From assembly GCF_047238265.1 (NCBI RefSeq), contig NZ_JBDFMM010000001.1, forward strand, positions 5,332,001 to 5,396,000: DNA of 64,000 bases. Direction: 5' to 3'. The translations under genes and the position numbers were made by a program. The notes under the pieces were generated by a model. It saw nothing but the letters and a program-made list of their open reading frames with translations. It did not search any database and was not told where the DNA came from. The stretch comes from Paenibacillus_F sp047238265. GTDB taxonomy: Bacteria > Bacillota > Bacilli > Paenibacillales > NBRC-103111. Positions 45,226 to 58,702 of this stretch are shown one piece after another (the first letter of the stretch is position 1; every line of letters starts with the position of its first letter).

Positions 45226-46305
45226 TTAAATATGCCTGTCAATTAATACTTGCTCCTGAATTCTTCGCAGTCCTTCTTTGATCGCTCTTGCCCGGACCTC
45301 CCCGATTCCGTCTACCTCATCCAATTCTTCGATCGTCGCTACCGTGATATGAGGCAGATGACCGAATTTTTCCACCAGATTACTGATAATGATGGAAGGA
45401 AGCCGCGGGATTTTATTGAGTACCCGGAACCCTCTTGGAGAAACGAGTTCCTCCGATACGGCGTTGGTGTGCGGATAGCCGAGCAGCCGGATAATATGGT
45501 GCGGATCAAGCAGTTCTTCGGAAGAAAGGCGTTTGAGCCCCAGCAAAATATCTTTGATCTTCTCTTCGCTGAGTTCCCGGACATAATCCTTCAGAAGCAG
45601 ACGCACTTCCAGCTCCGTATTGCCGACCAGTTCTTCGAGCTGCATGGAAATCAGGCGTCCTTCGGTTCCAAGCTCCGTGATGTATCTGTTGAGCTCGTTC
45701 TTGATACGAAGCACCATTTCCACCCGTTGAATGGCATTGGTGACGTCATGCAGAGTCACAAGCTCTTCGAACTCGGAAGCACCCAGATTGATCAAGGATT
45801 GATCCAGTTCCGTCTTGTATCGTTCCATCGTCTGGATCGCCTGATTCGCCTTGGTCAGAATAACTCCGATATCCTTGAGTGAATACCGCAAGTTTCCCTG
45901 ATACAAGGTAATAATGTTCCGTCTCTGAGAAATAGACACCACCAGTTTGTTCGTCTGCTTGGCAACCCGCTCGGCCGTACGGTGCCGGATCCCCGTCTCG
46001 GTCGATGGAATCGAAGAGTTCGGAATCAATTGGGTATTCGCATATAAAATTTTCTTGGCATCTTCGTTTAAAATGATGGCTCCGTCCATTTTGGCCAATT
46101 CATACAAGTAGTTTGGCGTAAAATCGCAGTCGATGGAAAACCCGCCGTCCACGATTTCCATGACTTCCGGAGTGCATCCGACGACAATCAAGGCTCCCGT
46201 CTTGGCACGAAGCACGTTCTCGAGCCCATCGCGGAAAGGCGTACCCGGAGCGACCAGCTGGAGCAGTTGGCTCATGACGTCTCGTTTAGTTTCTTCTTTG
46301 CTCAT
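45226..46305 (-). CDS. disA: DNA integrity scanning protein, diadenylate cyclase DisA
   Basis: Makes c-di-AMP from two ATP and scans DNA, delaying sporulation when it meets lesions. The 359 residues hold the DAC domain with D74-G-A and R107-H-R active-site motifs, a linker helical domain, and C-terminal helix-hairpin-helix DNA-binding repeats (IEELDEVDGIGEVRARAI near residue 325). It lies downstream of radA, the usual pairing; RadA is known to interact with DisA and lower its activity in B. subtilis. Confidence 0.96.
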   Translation of the reverse strand: MSKEETKRDVMSQLLQLVAPGTPFRDGLENVLRAKTGALIVVGCTPEVMEIVDGGFSIDCDFTPNYLYELAKMDGAIILNEDAKKILYANTQLIPNSSIPSTETGIRHRTAERVAKQTNKLVVSISQRRNIITLYQGNLRYSLKDIGVILTKANQAIQTMERYKTELDQSLINLGASEFEELVTLHDVTNAIQRVEMVLRIKNELNRYITELGTEGRLISMQLEELVGNTELEVRLLLKDYVRELSEEKIKDILLGLKRLSSEELLDPHHIIRLLGYPHTNAVSEELVSPRGFRVLNKIPRLPSIIISNLVEKFGHLPHITVATIEELDEVDGIGEVRARAIKEGLRRIQEQVLIDRHI

Positions 46306-46412
46306 GTTAATCCTCCTGAAGCATTTCCGTTCTGTTAGCCGAGCGTCTTCACGCTAGCCTTGTTTTCAATAGATCCGTCTTGCAAGGGGCCGGGCGAACC
46401 CGGCTGCATCGA

Positions 46413-47780
46413 TTAGTCCAATGCCGCTTTTAAAGCCTCGGACACCGTGCTTACACCGATCACTTCGATGCCTTTTGGAGGCGTCCAGCCCTTAAGGCTT
46501 TTTTCGGGCATGATGACACGCCGGAAGCCGAGCTTCTGCGCTTCCTTGACCCGCTGATCGATACGCGATACGCCGCGGACCTCTCCCGTGAGCCCGATCT
46601 CACCGAACACGGCGTCATAAGCCTGCGTCGGCTGCTCTTTGAAGCTGGAGGCGATGCTTATCGCCACGGCCAGATCGACAGCCGGCTCATCGAGCTTGAC
46701 TCCGCCGGCTACATTCAAGTAAGCGTCCTGGCTTTGAAGGAACAGACCGACCCGTTTCTCCAAGACCGCCATAATGAGCGACAGCCGGTTATGGTCGATT
46801 CCCGTAGCCATTCTGCGCGGAGACGGGAAGTTGGTTGACGAGACGAGCGCCTGAATCTCAACCAGGACCGGTCTCGTTCCTTCCATGCTGGCGACGACTG
46901 TCGATCCGGCCACGCCAAGCGGGCGCTCGGACAGGAAAAGCTCCGACGGATTGCTCACTTCGGCCAACCCGGTCTCGCGCATTTCAAAAATGCCGATTTC
47001 GTTCGTTGAACCGAACCGGTTTTTAACCGCACGCAACACGCGGTAAGTGTGATGCCGTTCCCCTTCAAAATAAAGCACGCAGTCCACCATGTGCTCAAGC
47101 AGGCGCGGTCCGGCAATAGCGCCTTCCTTGGTTACATGGCCCACGAGAACCGTCGCTATATTCTTAAGCTTAGCTATGCGCATGAAATGGCTTGTGCATT
47201 CACGCACTTGGGAAACGGTTCCCGGGGCGGAGGATACGCTTGGGTGATAGACGGTTTGAATGGAATCGATGACCAGAAAATCCGGCTGGACCTCCTGGAT
47301 CGCCTCTTCCACCACTTCCATATTCGTTTCGCAGAGCACGTAAAGATTCGGCGAAACGGCATCAAGCCGGTCCGCGCGAAGTTTCGTCTGACGAATCGAT
47401 TCCTCGCCTGAGATGTATAGAACCTTCCGCCCCTCTTTCGTTAACGAGTGCGAGGTTTGCAGGAGCAGCGTTGATTTCCCTATGCCGGGATCTCCCCCGA
47501 CCAGAATGAGCGAACCGGGTACGAAGCCGCCGCCCAAAACGCGGTTAAGCTCCCCGTTGTCCGTAAGCACACGCTGCTCTACGCTGCTTTCTATGTTTAT
47601 GATCGGAGTCGGTTTTTCTTTCGTCCGCAGAAAAGAAGAATTCATTCCCTGCGTTTTGACAACCGTCTCTACTTCTTCGGCAAAGCTGTTCCACGCTCCG
47701 CAGCCGGGACATTTGCCGAGCCACTTCGGGGTTTCATACCCGCACTGCTGGCAGATGAATTTCGTTTTCGTTTTACTCAT
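46413..47780 (-). CDS. radA: DNA repair protein RadA/Sms
   Basis: Branch-migration ATPase that assists RecA recombination. I choose the ATG at 47780 (MSKTKTKFICQQCGYETPKW), giving 455 residues, nine bases after AAGGGG. The N-terminal zinc finger has two CxxC pairs (CQQCG, CPGCG), Walker A is GGDPGIGKST, the RadA-specific KNRFG motif is present (VKNRFGSTNEIG), and the C-terminal third is Lon-protease-like without the catalytic pair. An AGCCGGG-UUCG-CCCGGC hairpin (46389-46404) follows the stop but lacks a T run. Confidence 0.96.
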   Translation of the reverse strand: MSKTKTKFICQQCGYETPKWLGKCPGCGAWNSFAEEVETVVKTQGMNSSFLRTKEKPTPIINIESSVEQRVLTDNGELNRVLGGGFVPGSLILVGGDPGIGKSTLLLQTSHSLTKEGRKVLYISGEESIRQTKLRADRLDAVSPNLYVLCETNMEVVEEAIQEVQPDFLVIDSIQTVYHPSVSSAPGTVSQVRECTSHFMRIAKLKNIATVLVGHVTKEGAIAGPRLLEHMVDCVLYFEGERHHTYRVLRAVKNRFGSTNEIGIFEMRETGLAEVSNPSELFLSERPLGVAGSTVVASMEGTRPVLVEIQALVSSTNFPSPRRMATGIDHNRLSLIMAVLEKRVGLFLQSQDAYLNVAGGVKLDEPAVDLAVAISIASSFKEQPTQAYDAVFGEIGLTGEVRGVSRIDQRVKEAQKLGFRRVIMPEKSLKGWTPPKGIEVIGVSTVSEALKAALD

Positions 47781-47880
47781 GGCGCGAAGTTCCCCTTCTC
47801 TTTCTACGCGTAAAACGGGCAAACCGTTCCAGCGTCATTCAAAGTTTACCATTTTTGCGAATGCTATGAAAGTACTTGGC

Positions 47881-47926
47881 AAAAGAAAAAGCATTTTGCG
47901 GTACAGCTGCATACCGCAAAATGCTT
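47881..47926 (-). terminator. Intrinsic terminator of the ctsR-mcsA-mcsB-clpC operon
   Basis: A perfect 15-bp stem (47889-47903 with 47912-47926), 8-base loop, followed on the minus strand by TTTTTCTTTT. It lies 12 bases after the clpC stop. Confidence 0.92.
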
Positions 47927-47937
47927 GATTATATGAC

Positions 47938-50385
47938 TTACTTGGACTGCGTCATCGCTTCTTCGTTCCGAAGCACAACAAGTTCGCCGTCCTTTTCGTC
48001 TATAGTAAGGGAGTCGCCCTTGGAAATGCTTCCTTTGAGGAGTTCCTCGGAGAGTCGGTCCTCAATGTGTTTCTGGATCGCCCTGCGAAGCGGTCTTGCT
48101 CCGTAGCTCGGATCAAAGCCTTCCTTCGCCAAGAAGTTCTTTGCGTTATCGGTGAGGATAAAGTCAACTTCCTGTTCTTTCAGACGTCTGCGGAGCTCAT
48201 CGGCCATCAGGCTGACAATTTCAGCAATGTGCTTCTCGTCGAGAGAGTGGAAGACGATAATCTCGTCGATCCGGTTCAGGAACTCGGGACGGAAGCTTTT
48301 CTTCAGCTCGTTCATTACTTTGTCCTTCATGTTGTTGTAATCTTTACCGGAATCTTGGACAGCCGTAAAGCCGAGAGTCGAATTTTTCTTGATCGTATCG
48401 GCGCCCACATTGGACGTCATAATGATCAAAGTGTTGCGGAAGTCAACGGTACGGCCCTTGGAGTCGGTCAGGCGTCCGTCTTCCAGTACTTGCAGAAGGA
48501 TATTGAACACTTCCGGATGTGCTTTCTCGATTTCATCGAGCAGGACAACGGAATAAGGCTTGCGGCGTACTTTTTCGGTCAATTGGCCGCCTTCTTCGTA
48601 GCCTACATATCCCGGAGGCGCTCCTACGAGACGGGACGTCGAGTGTTTCTCCATGTATTCGGACATATCAATGCGGATAACGGCATTTTCGTCTCCGAAC
48701 AGGGATTCCGCCAAAGCGCGGGCAAGCTCGGTTTTACCTACACCGGTCGGACCCAGGAAGATAAAGGAGCCCATCGGACGCTTCGGATCCTTCAGACCGG
48801 CTCTTGCACGGCGGATTGCGCGGCTGACCGCTTTAACCGCTTCTTCCTGACCGATTACGCGGTTATGAAGAATATCTTCCATTTTAAGAAGACGCTCGGT
48901 TTCCTCTTCGGCCAATTTACGAACCGGAATCCCGGTCCAGCTCGCTACAACTTGGGCGATGTCGTCCGGAGTAACCTCCGTATCCATACGTCCCTGCTTT
49001 TCTTTCCAATCGTTCTTCGTGCTGTCGAGTTCTTCGCGCAGCTTCTGCTCCGTATCACGCAGAGAAGCGGCTTTCTCGAACTCTTGGCTTTGAACAGCCG
49101 CGTCTTTCTCTTTGCGGATGTTTTCGAGCTTCTGTTCCAGCTCTTTCAAGCTAGGCGGTACCGTGTAAGAGTGAAGCCTTACTTTCGAACTCGCTTCATC
49201 GATTAAGTCGATCGCTTTATCAGGCAGGAAACGGTCAGGAATATACCGGTCTGACAGCTTGACGGCTTCCTCGATAGCTTCATCGGTAATTTTCACCCGG
49301 TGATGCGCTTCGTAGCGGTCACGCAGTCCGTGAAGGATCTGGATCGCTTCTTCCGGAGTCGGCTGATCTACCGTAATCGGCTGGAAGCGGCGCTCCAGAG
49401 CGGCATCCTTCTCGATATATTTGCGATATTCATCCAACGTAGTGGCCCCGATGCACTGCAGTTCGCCGCGAGCCAAGGCCGGCTTCAGAATGTTGGAAGC
49501 ATCGATCGCGCCCTCTGCACCGCCTGCACCGATCAAAGTATGCAGCTCATCAATGAAGAGAATGATGTTCCCCGCCTGGCGGATTTCATCCATAATTTTC
49601 TTCAGTCGGTCTTCAAATTCACCACGGTATTTGGTGCCTGCCACGACGGAACCCATATCGAGTGTCATGACACGCTTATCTTTTAACGTTTCCGGAATTT
49701 CATTGTTAATGATCTTTTGAGCAAGGCCCTCGGCAATGGCCGTTTTACCTACACCAGGCTCCCCGATCAGAACCGGGTTGTTTTTGGTACGGCGGCTGAG
49801 AACCTGAATAACACGCTCGATTTCTTTGGAACGTCCGATAACCGGATCCAGGTTGCCTTCCTTGGCGATAGCCGTCAGGTCTCTCGCAAGACTGTCCAGC
49901 GTAGGCGTGTTGACGTTGTTGCCGCTGCCGTGATTGCTCGAAACAACTTCGCTGCTTCCGAGAAGCTGCAGAACTTGCTGGCGGGCTTTGTTTAACGAAA
50001 TACCCAGGTTGTTCAGCACACGTGCCGCAACCCCTTCGCCTTCACGGATCAGACCGAGCAGGATATGCTCCGTACCTACGTATGTGTGGCCAAGCTTTCT
50101 GGCTTCGTCCATCGAAAGTTCAATGACCTTTTTGGCACGCGGTGTGTAAGCGATATTGGAGGGCTGCTCTTGTCCGCGGCCGATTAAAGATTCGACCTCA
50201 TCCTGAATTTTTTCAAGTCCGAGTCCGAGAGCCACCAGCGCTTTAGCCGCAATACCTTCGCCTTCGCGAATCAGGCCCAGCAGGATATGCTCCGTACCTA
50301 TATTGTTGTGACCCAGGCGTACTGCTTCTTCCTGTGCAAGGGAAAGAACTTTCTGTGCACGTTCCGTAAATCTTCCAAACATCAT
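47938..50385 (-). CDS. clpC: ATP-dependent Clp protease ATP-binding subunit ClpC
   Basis: AAA+ unfoldase that feeds phospho-arginine-marked and MecA-delivered proteins to ClpP. The ATG at 50385 (MMFGRFTERAQKVLSLAQEE) is six bases after GGAGGTG and gives 815 residues. Two N-domain repeats (about 1-145) are followed by AAA1 with GEPGVGKTAIAEGL, a UVR-containing middle domain (KEKDAAVQSQEFEKAASLRD), and AAA2 with GPTGVGKTELARAL. It is last in the CtsR regulon operon. Confidence 0.97.
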   Translation of the reverse strand: MMFGRFTERAQKVLSLAQEEAVRLGHNNIGTEHILLGLIREGEGIAAKALVALGLGLEKIQDEVESLIGRGQEQPSNIAYTPRAKKVIELSMDEARKLGHTYVGTEHILLGLIREGEGVAARVLNNLGISLNKARQQVLQLLGSSEVVSSNHGSGNNVNTPTLDSLARDLTAIAKEGNLDPVIGRSKEIERVIQVLSRRTKNNPVLIGEPGVGKTAIAEGLAQKIINNEIPETLKDKRVMTLDMGSVVAGTKYRGEFEDRLKKIMDEIRQAGNIILFIDELHTLIGAGGAEGAIDASNILKPALARGELQCIGATTLDEYRKYIEKDAALERRFQPITVDQPTPEEAIQILHGLRDRYEAHHRVKITDEAIEEAVKLSDRYIPDRFLPDKAIDLIDEASSKVRLHSYTVPPSLKELEQKLENIRKEKDAAVQSQEFEKAASLRDTEQKLREELDSTKNDWKEKQGRMDTEVTPDDIAQVVASWTGIPVRKLAEEETERLLKMEDILHNRVIGQEEAVKAVSRAIRRARAGLKDPKRPMGSFIFLGPTGVGKTELARALAESLFGDENAVIRIDMSEYMEKHSTSRLVGAPPGYVGYEEGGQLTEKVRRKPYSVVLLDEIEKAHPEVFNILLQVLEDGRLTDSKGRTVDFRNTLIIMTSNVGADTIKKNSTLGFTAVQDSGKDYNNMKDKVMNELKKSFRPEFLNRIDEIIVFHSLDEKHIAEIVSLMADELRRRLKEQEVDFILTDNAKNFLAKEGFDPSYGARPLRRAIQKHIEDRLSEELLKGSISKGDSLTIDEKDGELVVLRNEEAMTQSK

Positions 50386-50431
50386 ACTTAGCACCTCCAT
50401 TGTAATTTCGAACGAAAGTCGTATAGTACCA

Positions 50432-51496
50432 TTAAACGTTATGACACGGCTTGAATCTTTCCCGAATGATTTGGGCGCGCCGGATATCCCGGTCGTCCGG
50501 TGATAACAGTTCACCTGCTATTTGCTGCAAAAATCCCGGCTGTGTCATTACGAGAAGCTCATTCATGGTGTGTGCGGGAACTTCCCCCACTAAATTAAGA
50601 TCTATGCCAAGGCGGACATCGGATAGCCGCTGTGCCGCTTCCTTGGAATCGATAATCGAAGCATGAGTCAGAATTCCGTATGACCGCATAACACGGTCAG
50701 TTATACGTATTCTGGATTCCTGCATGAGTTGCCTTCTGGCGGCACGCTCGTGTTCGATAATCTGTTTGGCTACACTATATAGATTATCAATGATTTCATC
50801 TTCGGACTGGCCGAGCGTAATCTGATTGGAAATCTGAAACAAATTTCCTAACGCTTCACTTCCTTCGCCATATAGGCCCCGGACTGTCAGGCCAACCTGT
50901 GAAACCGCGGATAGAATTCGGTTAATTTGCTGGGTCAAAACAAGAGCGGGAAGATGCATCATGACCGAAGCCCGTATACCGGTTCCCACATTCGTGGGAC
51001 AGCTGGTCAAGTAGCCGCGTCTTTCGTCAAAGCCGTAGTCGAGCTGGGATTCGAAAATATCGTCAATCTGGTTAGCCAAATCCCAGGCCTCTTTAATTTG
51101 GAATCCGGGACAAAGGCATTGAATCCGAAGATGGTCCTCTTCATTCACCATTATGCTGATAGATTCGTTGTCGTTAAGGATAACGGCTCCGTTCCGCGAT
51201 TCGGTTGCCAGATTCGGGCTGATCAGATGCTTCTCTACCAAGATTCTTCGCTCCAGTTCATTCAGTTCCGAGAGCGGCACAAGCGTAAAGTCGCTGATCG
51301 TTTTTAAGTCTTCATTGCCCAGAACAGCTGAAACTTTCTCAAGCACTTCGGCGGACTGCTGGTTCGTGGCCAACATCGGAAACGGATAATCCTGCAGATT
51401 CCGCGCTATACGAATGCGGCTGCTGATCACGATATCCGAATCGGGACCGTCCCCTTTCATCCATTCGCTTAATGCTTCCTTGACAAAATGTCTCAA
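50432..51496 (-). CDS. mcsB: Protein arginine kinase McsB
   Basis: Phosphorylates arginines on proteins, marking them for ClpCP and inactivating CtsR. The 354 residues have the phosphagen-kinase catalytic domain: IVISSRIRIARNLQDYPFPM, the Arg/ATP site around NEEDHLRIQCLCPG, and SCPTNVGTGIRASVMMHLP, where the Cys is the conserved active-site region. Start is TTG at 51496, seven bases after GGAGGG. It lies between mcsA and clpC and needs McsA for activity. Confidence 0.96.
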   Translation of the reverse strand: MRHFVKEALSEWMKGDGPDSDIVISSRIRIARNLQDYPFPMLATNQQSAEVLEKVSAVLGNEDLKTISDFTLVPLSELNELERRILVEKHLISPNLATESRNGAVILNDNESISIMVNEEDHLRIQCLCPGFQIKEAWDLANQIDDIFESQLDYGFDERRGYLTSCPTNVGTGIRASVMMHLPALVLTQQINRILSAVSQVGLTVRGLYGEGSEALGNLFQISNQITLGQSEDEIIDNLYSVAKQIIEHERAARRQLMQESRIRITDRVMRSYGILTHASIIDSKEAAQRLSDVRLGIDLNLVGEVPAHTMNELLVMTQPGFLQQIAGELLSPDDRDIRRAQIIRERFKPCHNV

Positions 51497-51547
51497 AGAG
51501 GAACCCTCCTTTTCTCCAAATTCAAAGGTTTGAGGCGGGCGTCGAAG

Positions 51548-52066
51548 TTAACTGCTGCCGGCTGACTTCTTATCGAGGTCGCGAATACGGTCCCGCAGTT
51601 GAGCCGCTTTCTCGAATTCTTCCTGTTCGATGTGCGTCTGGAGTTCTTTCTTGAGTCGCTCTACCTCACGCTTCTGCTCGATCTCTTGTCCGGAGCGTTT
51701 CGGCACTTTGCCGACATGCTGCGTATTCCCGTGAACCCGCTTAAAAAGGGGATCCAGCTTATCCTGAAAGCTTTCATAGCAGTGGCTGCAGCCGAAACGT
51801 CCCAATTTACTGAATTGTGAATACGTAAGTCCGCAGTGCTCGCATCTTATCGGACGGGCTTTGCTTGAAACCGTTCCGGAAGAAGGATCGAAGTCGAGCA
51901 GACCCGAAAGCAGATTATGAATGGAGAAACCTCCCGGCGTACCGGGGATCAGCTCGCCCTTCTCTTTAGCACACGTTTCACAGAAGTGAAACTCTGTCTT
52001 CTCACCGTTTACAATTTTCGTAAAATGAAGCGTTGCGGGCCGTTTGCCGCATTCTTGACAAAGCAC
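51548..52066 (-). CDS. mcsA: McsA, zinc-finger activator of McsB
   Basis: Activator of McsB and modulator of CtsR. The 172 residues carry CxxC pairs at the start (MLCQECGKRPATLHF, then FCETCAKEKGE) and in the middle (RCEHCGLTYSQF, GCSHCYESF), for zinc binding, and a C-terminal UVR domain (LQTHIEQEEFEKAAQLRDRI) similar to the ClpC middle domain. It is 12 bases downstream of ctsR. Confidence 0.95.
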   Translation of the reverse strand: MLCQECGKRPATLHFTKIVNGEKTEFHFCETCAKEKGELIPGTPGGFSIHNLLSGLLDFDPSSGTVSSKARPIRCEHCGLTYSQFSKLGRFGCSHCYESFQDKLDPLFKRVHGNTQHVGKVPKRSGQEIEQKREVERLKKELQTHIEQEEFEKAAQLRDRIRDLDKKSAGSS

Positions 52067-52078
52067 GTCAACCCCTCC

Positions 52079-52540
52079 TTATTTGCTCAGTAAGGATATC
52101 AGCATCGCCTTCAAAATCCGGGCACGGACTTCATCCCGTAAAGGAAGCTTAAACTGAAGCACATCCCGCGATATTGCGGCTTTGATGATGGCAGCTTCCC
52201 TTAGACTGATCAACCGGCCCTCTTCCAGGCGGTAAATCAACCCTTCGGCCGACGCTTGATCTATACTTTCACGAATGGTCGTCATGATGGTGTCCAGCAA
52301 GGAGCCGTAGGCGTTTAATTCGATCTTCTGAATCCGGATGTAACCTCCGCCTCCGCGCTTGCTTTCGACCACGTAGCCTTTTTCAAGGGTAAATCGTGTG
52401 CTGATGACATAATTAATCTGAGACGGCACACACTGGAATTGATCAGCGAGCTCGTTCCGTTGGATTTCAATGGACCCTTCGGGGCTTTGCTGCAATATGT
52501 GCTTTAGATATTGCTCGATAATCTCGGAAACATTACGCAT
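52079..52540 (-). CDS. ctsR: Transcriptional repressor CtsR
   Basis: Represses class III heat-shock genes by binding tandem heptads; heat and McsB relieve it. The ATG at 52540 (MRNVSEIIEQYLKHILQQ) gives 153 residues with GGAGG eight bases upstream. The winged helix-turn-helix contains RNELADQFQCVPSQINYVIST and the wing with its glycine-rich heat-sensing loop KRGGGGYIRI. The C-terminal dimer domain follows. Its own operator lies in the promoter region, so the operon is autorepressed. Confidence 0.96.
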   Translation of the reverse strand: MRNVSEIIEQYLKHILQQSPEGSIEIQRNELADQFQCVPSQINYVISTRFTLEKGYVVESKRGGGGYIRIQKIELNAYGSLLDTIMTTIRESIDQASAEGLIYRLEEGRLISLREAAIIKAAISRDVLQFKLPLRDEVRARILKAMLISLLSK

Positions 52541-52575
52541 CAATTCAGCCTCCCGTTGTTGAGAAGTAAATTGAC

Positions 52576-52592
52576 TTTGACTTTCTTTGACC
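52576..52592 (-). promoter_or_regulatory. CtsR operator
   Basis: Minus-strand GGTCAAAGAAAGTCAAA matches the CtsR consensus of two direct GTCAAA heptads three bases apart. A third GTCAA half-site follows at 52571-52575. The site covers the region just after the predicted transcription start. Confidence 0.88.
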
Positions 52593-52600
52593 TTAACTCA

Positions 52601-52629
52601 ATTATAATCATTTCCATATTACTTTGCAA
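52601..52629 (-). promoter_or_regulatory. SigA promoter of the ctsR operon
   Basis: Minus-strand TTGCAA (52624-52629), 17-base spacer and a perfect TATAAT (52601-52606). The start site would fall near 52594, inside the CtsR operator, consistent with repression by blocking polymerase. Confidence 0.75.
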
Positions 52630-52703
52630 GTACCTGATAACGAGTTAAGCAGAACTTCCTCTCTTTAGTTTTAACGCTATCCTGAAAAATATGCAAATAC
52701 AGC

Positions 52704-52737
52704 AAAAAACCTCTATGAAATAAATTCATAGAGGTTT
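52704..52737 (-). terminator. Intrinsic terminator of the rRNA operon
   Basis: A perfect 13-bp stem (52707-52719 with 52725-52737), 5-base loop, then TTTTTG on the minus strand. It follows the 23S trailer; no 5S gene lies between. Confidence 0.9.
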
Positions 52738-52742
52738 CTTAG

Positions 52743-52790
52743 GTTGCTCCCTGAAAACTAGCAGCGAAACGTGCAATCGATCCATCCAAA
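52743..52790 (-). repeat. 3' arm of the 23S processing stem
   Basis: Largely complementary to 55866-55915, which flanks the other end of the 23S gene (shared cores TTTGGAT, GTTTCGCT and TAGTTTTCA). The two arms should form the long double helix that Mini-RNase III cuts. Confidence 0.7.
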
Positions 52791-52852
52791 GATCTTATGG
52801 TGCATACGCTGGGTATGCTTCTGATGCGGCATTTACTGTCGTAAGTGCCTCG

Positions 52853-55768
<2,916 letters not shown>

Positions 55769-55865
55769 AGTCGCTCCGTTATATCCTGACTCGTGCTAGT
55801 AAGCTGCGCTTACAAAATCACTTTTCAGCATATAACCTCGCTTTACATCGATCAAAACCAAAAGG

Positions 55866-55915
55866 TTTGGATGATTCTAGTTACATGTTTCGCTATCTAG
55901 TTTTCAAGGATCAAC
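55866..55915 (-). repeat. 5' arm of the 23S processing stem
   Basis: Leader-side partner of 52743-52790; see that entry. It lies in the spacer between tRNAAla and 23S, which otherwise (55769-56020) holds no gene. Confidence 0.7.
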
Positions 55916-56020
55916 TTACTTCGTTACCGCTCAAAGCGGCAAGAGGTATCTTACCATATCACGCATCTTCAGATCAACCCGTAATTTACTGGAAATTAAG
56001 AGGATGTTGAAGACGGTTTT

Positions 56021-56096
56021 TGGTGGAGCCAAGCGGGATCGAACCGCTGACCTCCTGCTTGCAAGGCAGGCGCTCTCCCAGCTGAGCTATGGCCCC
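56021..56096 (-). tRNA. tRNA-Ala (anticodon TGC)
   Basis: A 76-base cloverleaf on the minus strand starting GGGGCCATAGCTCAGCTGGG, with anticodon loop CTTGCAA, T-arm GGTTCGATCC and an encoded CCA end. It is the second tRNA of the rRNA spacer. Confidence 0.96.
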
Positions 56097-56180
56097 TCAT
56101 TATATCGCCCACATGGTTATGGGGCCCCCGAAAAGTATTCGGACTCTTCCGCGAAGCTGCGCTTCACTTTTTGGGGTGTT

Positions 56181-56258
<78 letters not shown>

Positions 56259-56350
56259 GTATGTCGTGAGTGTTCACTCACTTTGGTCTTGCATGCCAGC
56301 AAGCAACTGCCTGCTCTTTTCGCAAAATAAAAACCCACAAAGTGGGTTCG

Positions 56351-56466
56351 CTTGGCAACGTCCTACTCTCCCAGGACCCTTCGGTCCAAGTACCATCGGC
56401 GCTGGAAGGCTTAACGGTCGTGTTCGGGATGGGTACGCGTGGTTCCCTTCCGCCATCGTCACCAAA
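56351..56466 (-). rRNA. rrf: 5S ribosomal RNA, inside the 16S-23S spacer
   Basis: The minus strand reads TTTGGTGACGATGGCGGAAG at the 5' end and ends GTAGGACGTTGCCAAG, a complete 5S of about 116 bases with the CCGAACACGACCGTTAAG core. It stands directly after 16S and before the two tRNAs, not after 23S. No other 5S copy lies after 23S, so this operon depends on the internal copy. Confidence 0.95.
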
Positions 56467-56528
56467 CGAATTGCGTGGTCTCCGGAGTCGCCAAACTCCA
56501 GAAGGTTTGTAGCTTGAAAGGTTCTTGC

Positions 56529-56558
56529 CCTTTCAAAACTGACAACGAGTGATTGAAG
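56529..56558 (-). repeat. 3' arm of the 16S processing stem
   Basis: Inverted partner of 58272-58302 (about 28 of 30 positions complementary, core AAAACTGA-CAACGAGTGATTGAAG). The arms flank 16S and should form the pre-16S processing helix cut by RNase III. The arm lies between 16S and 5S. Confidence 0.75.
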
Positions 56559-56609
56559 GTTGAAGGCATTGCCTTCTTGACTGGGTCCGTTGCAGGACCC
56601 GAGTCTCCA

Positions 56610-58167
<1,558 letters not shown>

Positions 58168-58271
58168 GTTGTGCTAGCCGTAAGGCCAGCGGTTTATCTC
58201 AAGCTGATTAAGCTCAAAAAATTCGTTGCTGACGAGAATTTCTTCTCATTTATTGTCTCATTACTGAGACG

Positions 58272-58302
58272 CTTCAATCACTCGTTGTTCAGTTTTCAAA
58301 GG
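58272..58302 (-). repeat. 5' arm of the 16S processing stem
   Basis: Leader-side partner of 56529-56558; see that entry. The 5' leader between the promoter and 16S (58168-58358) holds this arm and no gene. Confidence 0.75.
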
Positions 58303-58358
58303 ACAATCTCGGCTTGTCAGCCTCGTTGTCGGCACCGTGTTTCAGCGGCGACTTAAAT

Positions 58359-58387
58359 AAGATACCACGGCACAAATACGAAGTCAA
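58359..58387 (-). promoter_or_regulatory. rRNA operon promoter
   Basis: Minus-strand TTGACT (58382-58387), 17-base spacer, TATCTT (58359-58364). The 25 bases upstream (58388-58415) are A/T-rich and look like an UP element for the alpha C-terminal domain. Only one promoter is evident, although rRNA operons often have two. Confidence 0.7.
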
Positions 58388-58437
58388 CAATTTTCAAACA
58401 TACATTTTTAACCAGGTAAACTATATGCCTCATCGGC

Positions 58438-58702
58438 TTATACCAACGCGACTTTGAGAGCGGATAAAAGCATTAATCCAGGCACGCCTAAAACGGATAC
58501 GATTCCTACCGTGTAGATGTTAATCGGCAGTTCAAGCCCGGTATATCCGTTAAGCAGTCTGCATACCGTAAAGCAGAAATGCGGCTACTACAACATGCAC
58601 TCCGATGCTCGAAAAAATCCTGCGGGCGCCCGGTTGGCGAACCAGCATAAACAGCAGGGCTCCGGCCGACAAAGCAAGCATTCCCCATACGGCCATTTTC
58701 AT
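58438..58702 (-). CDS. bofA: Pro-sigma-K processing inhibitor BofA, frame broken by a one-base insertion in this sequence
   Basis: Membrane protein of the outer forespore membrane that holds the SpoIVFB protease inactive until the forespore signals. The ATG at 58702 overlaps the yaaL stop by four bases and follows GAGGAGGTG. The first frame gives MKMAVWGMLALSAGALLFML to FLLYGMQ, then stops. The second frame resumes LLNGYTGLELPINIYTV and ends SALKVALV. Removing one base at 58558 restores 87 residues, exactly the B. subtilis length, with two hydrophobic segments. As the rest is intact, a sequence error is likelier than loss. Confidence 0.85.

Noticed and set aside
46389..46404. UUCG hairpin after radA as a terminator
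   Set aside because: Stem is good but no T run follows on the minus strand; mentioned only in the radA entry.
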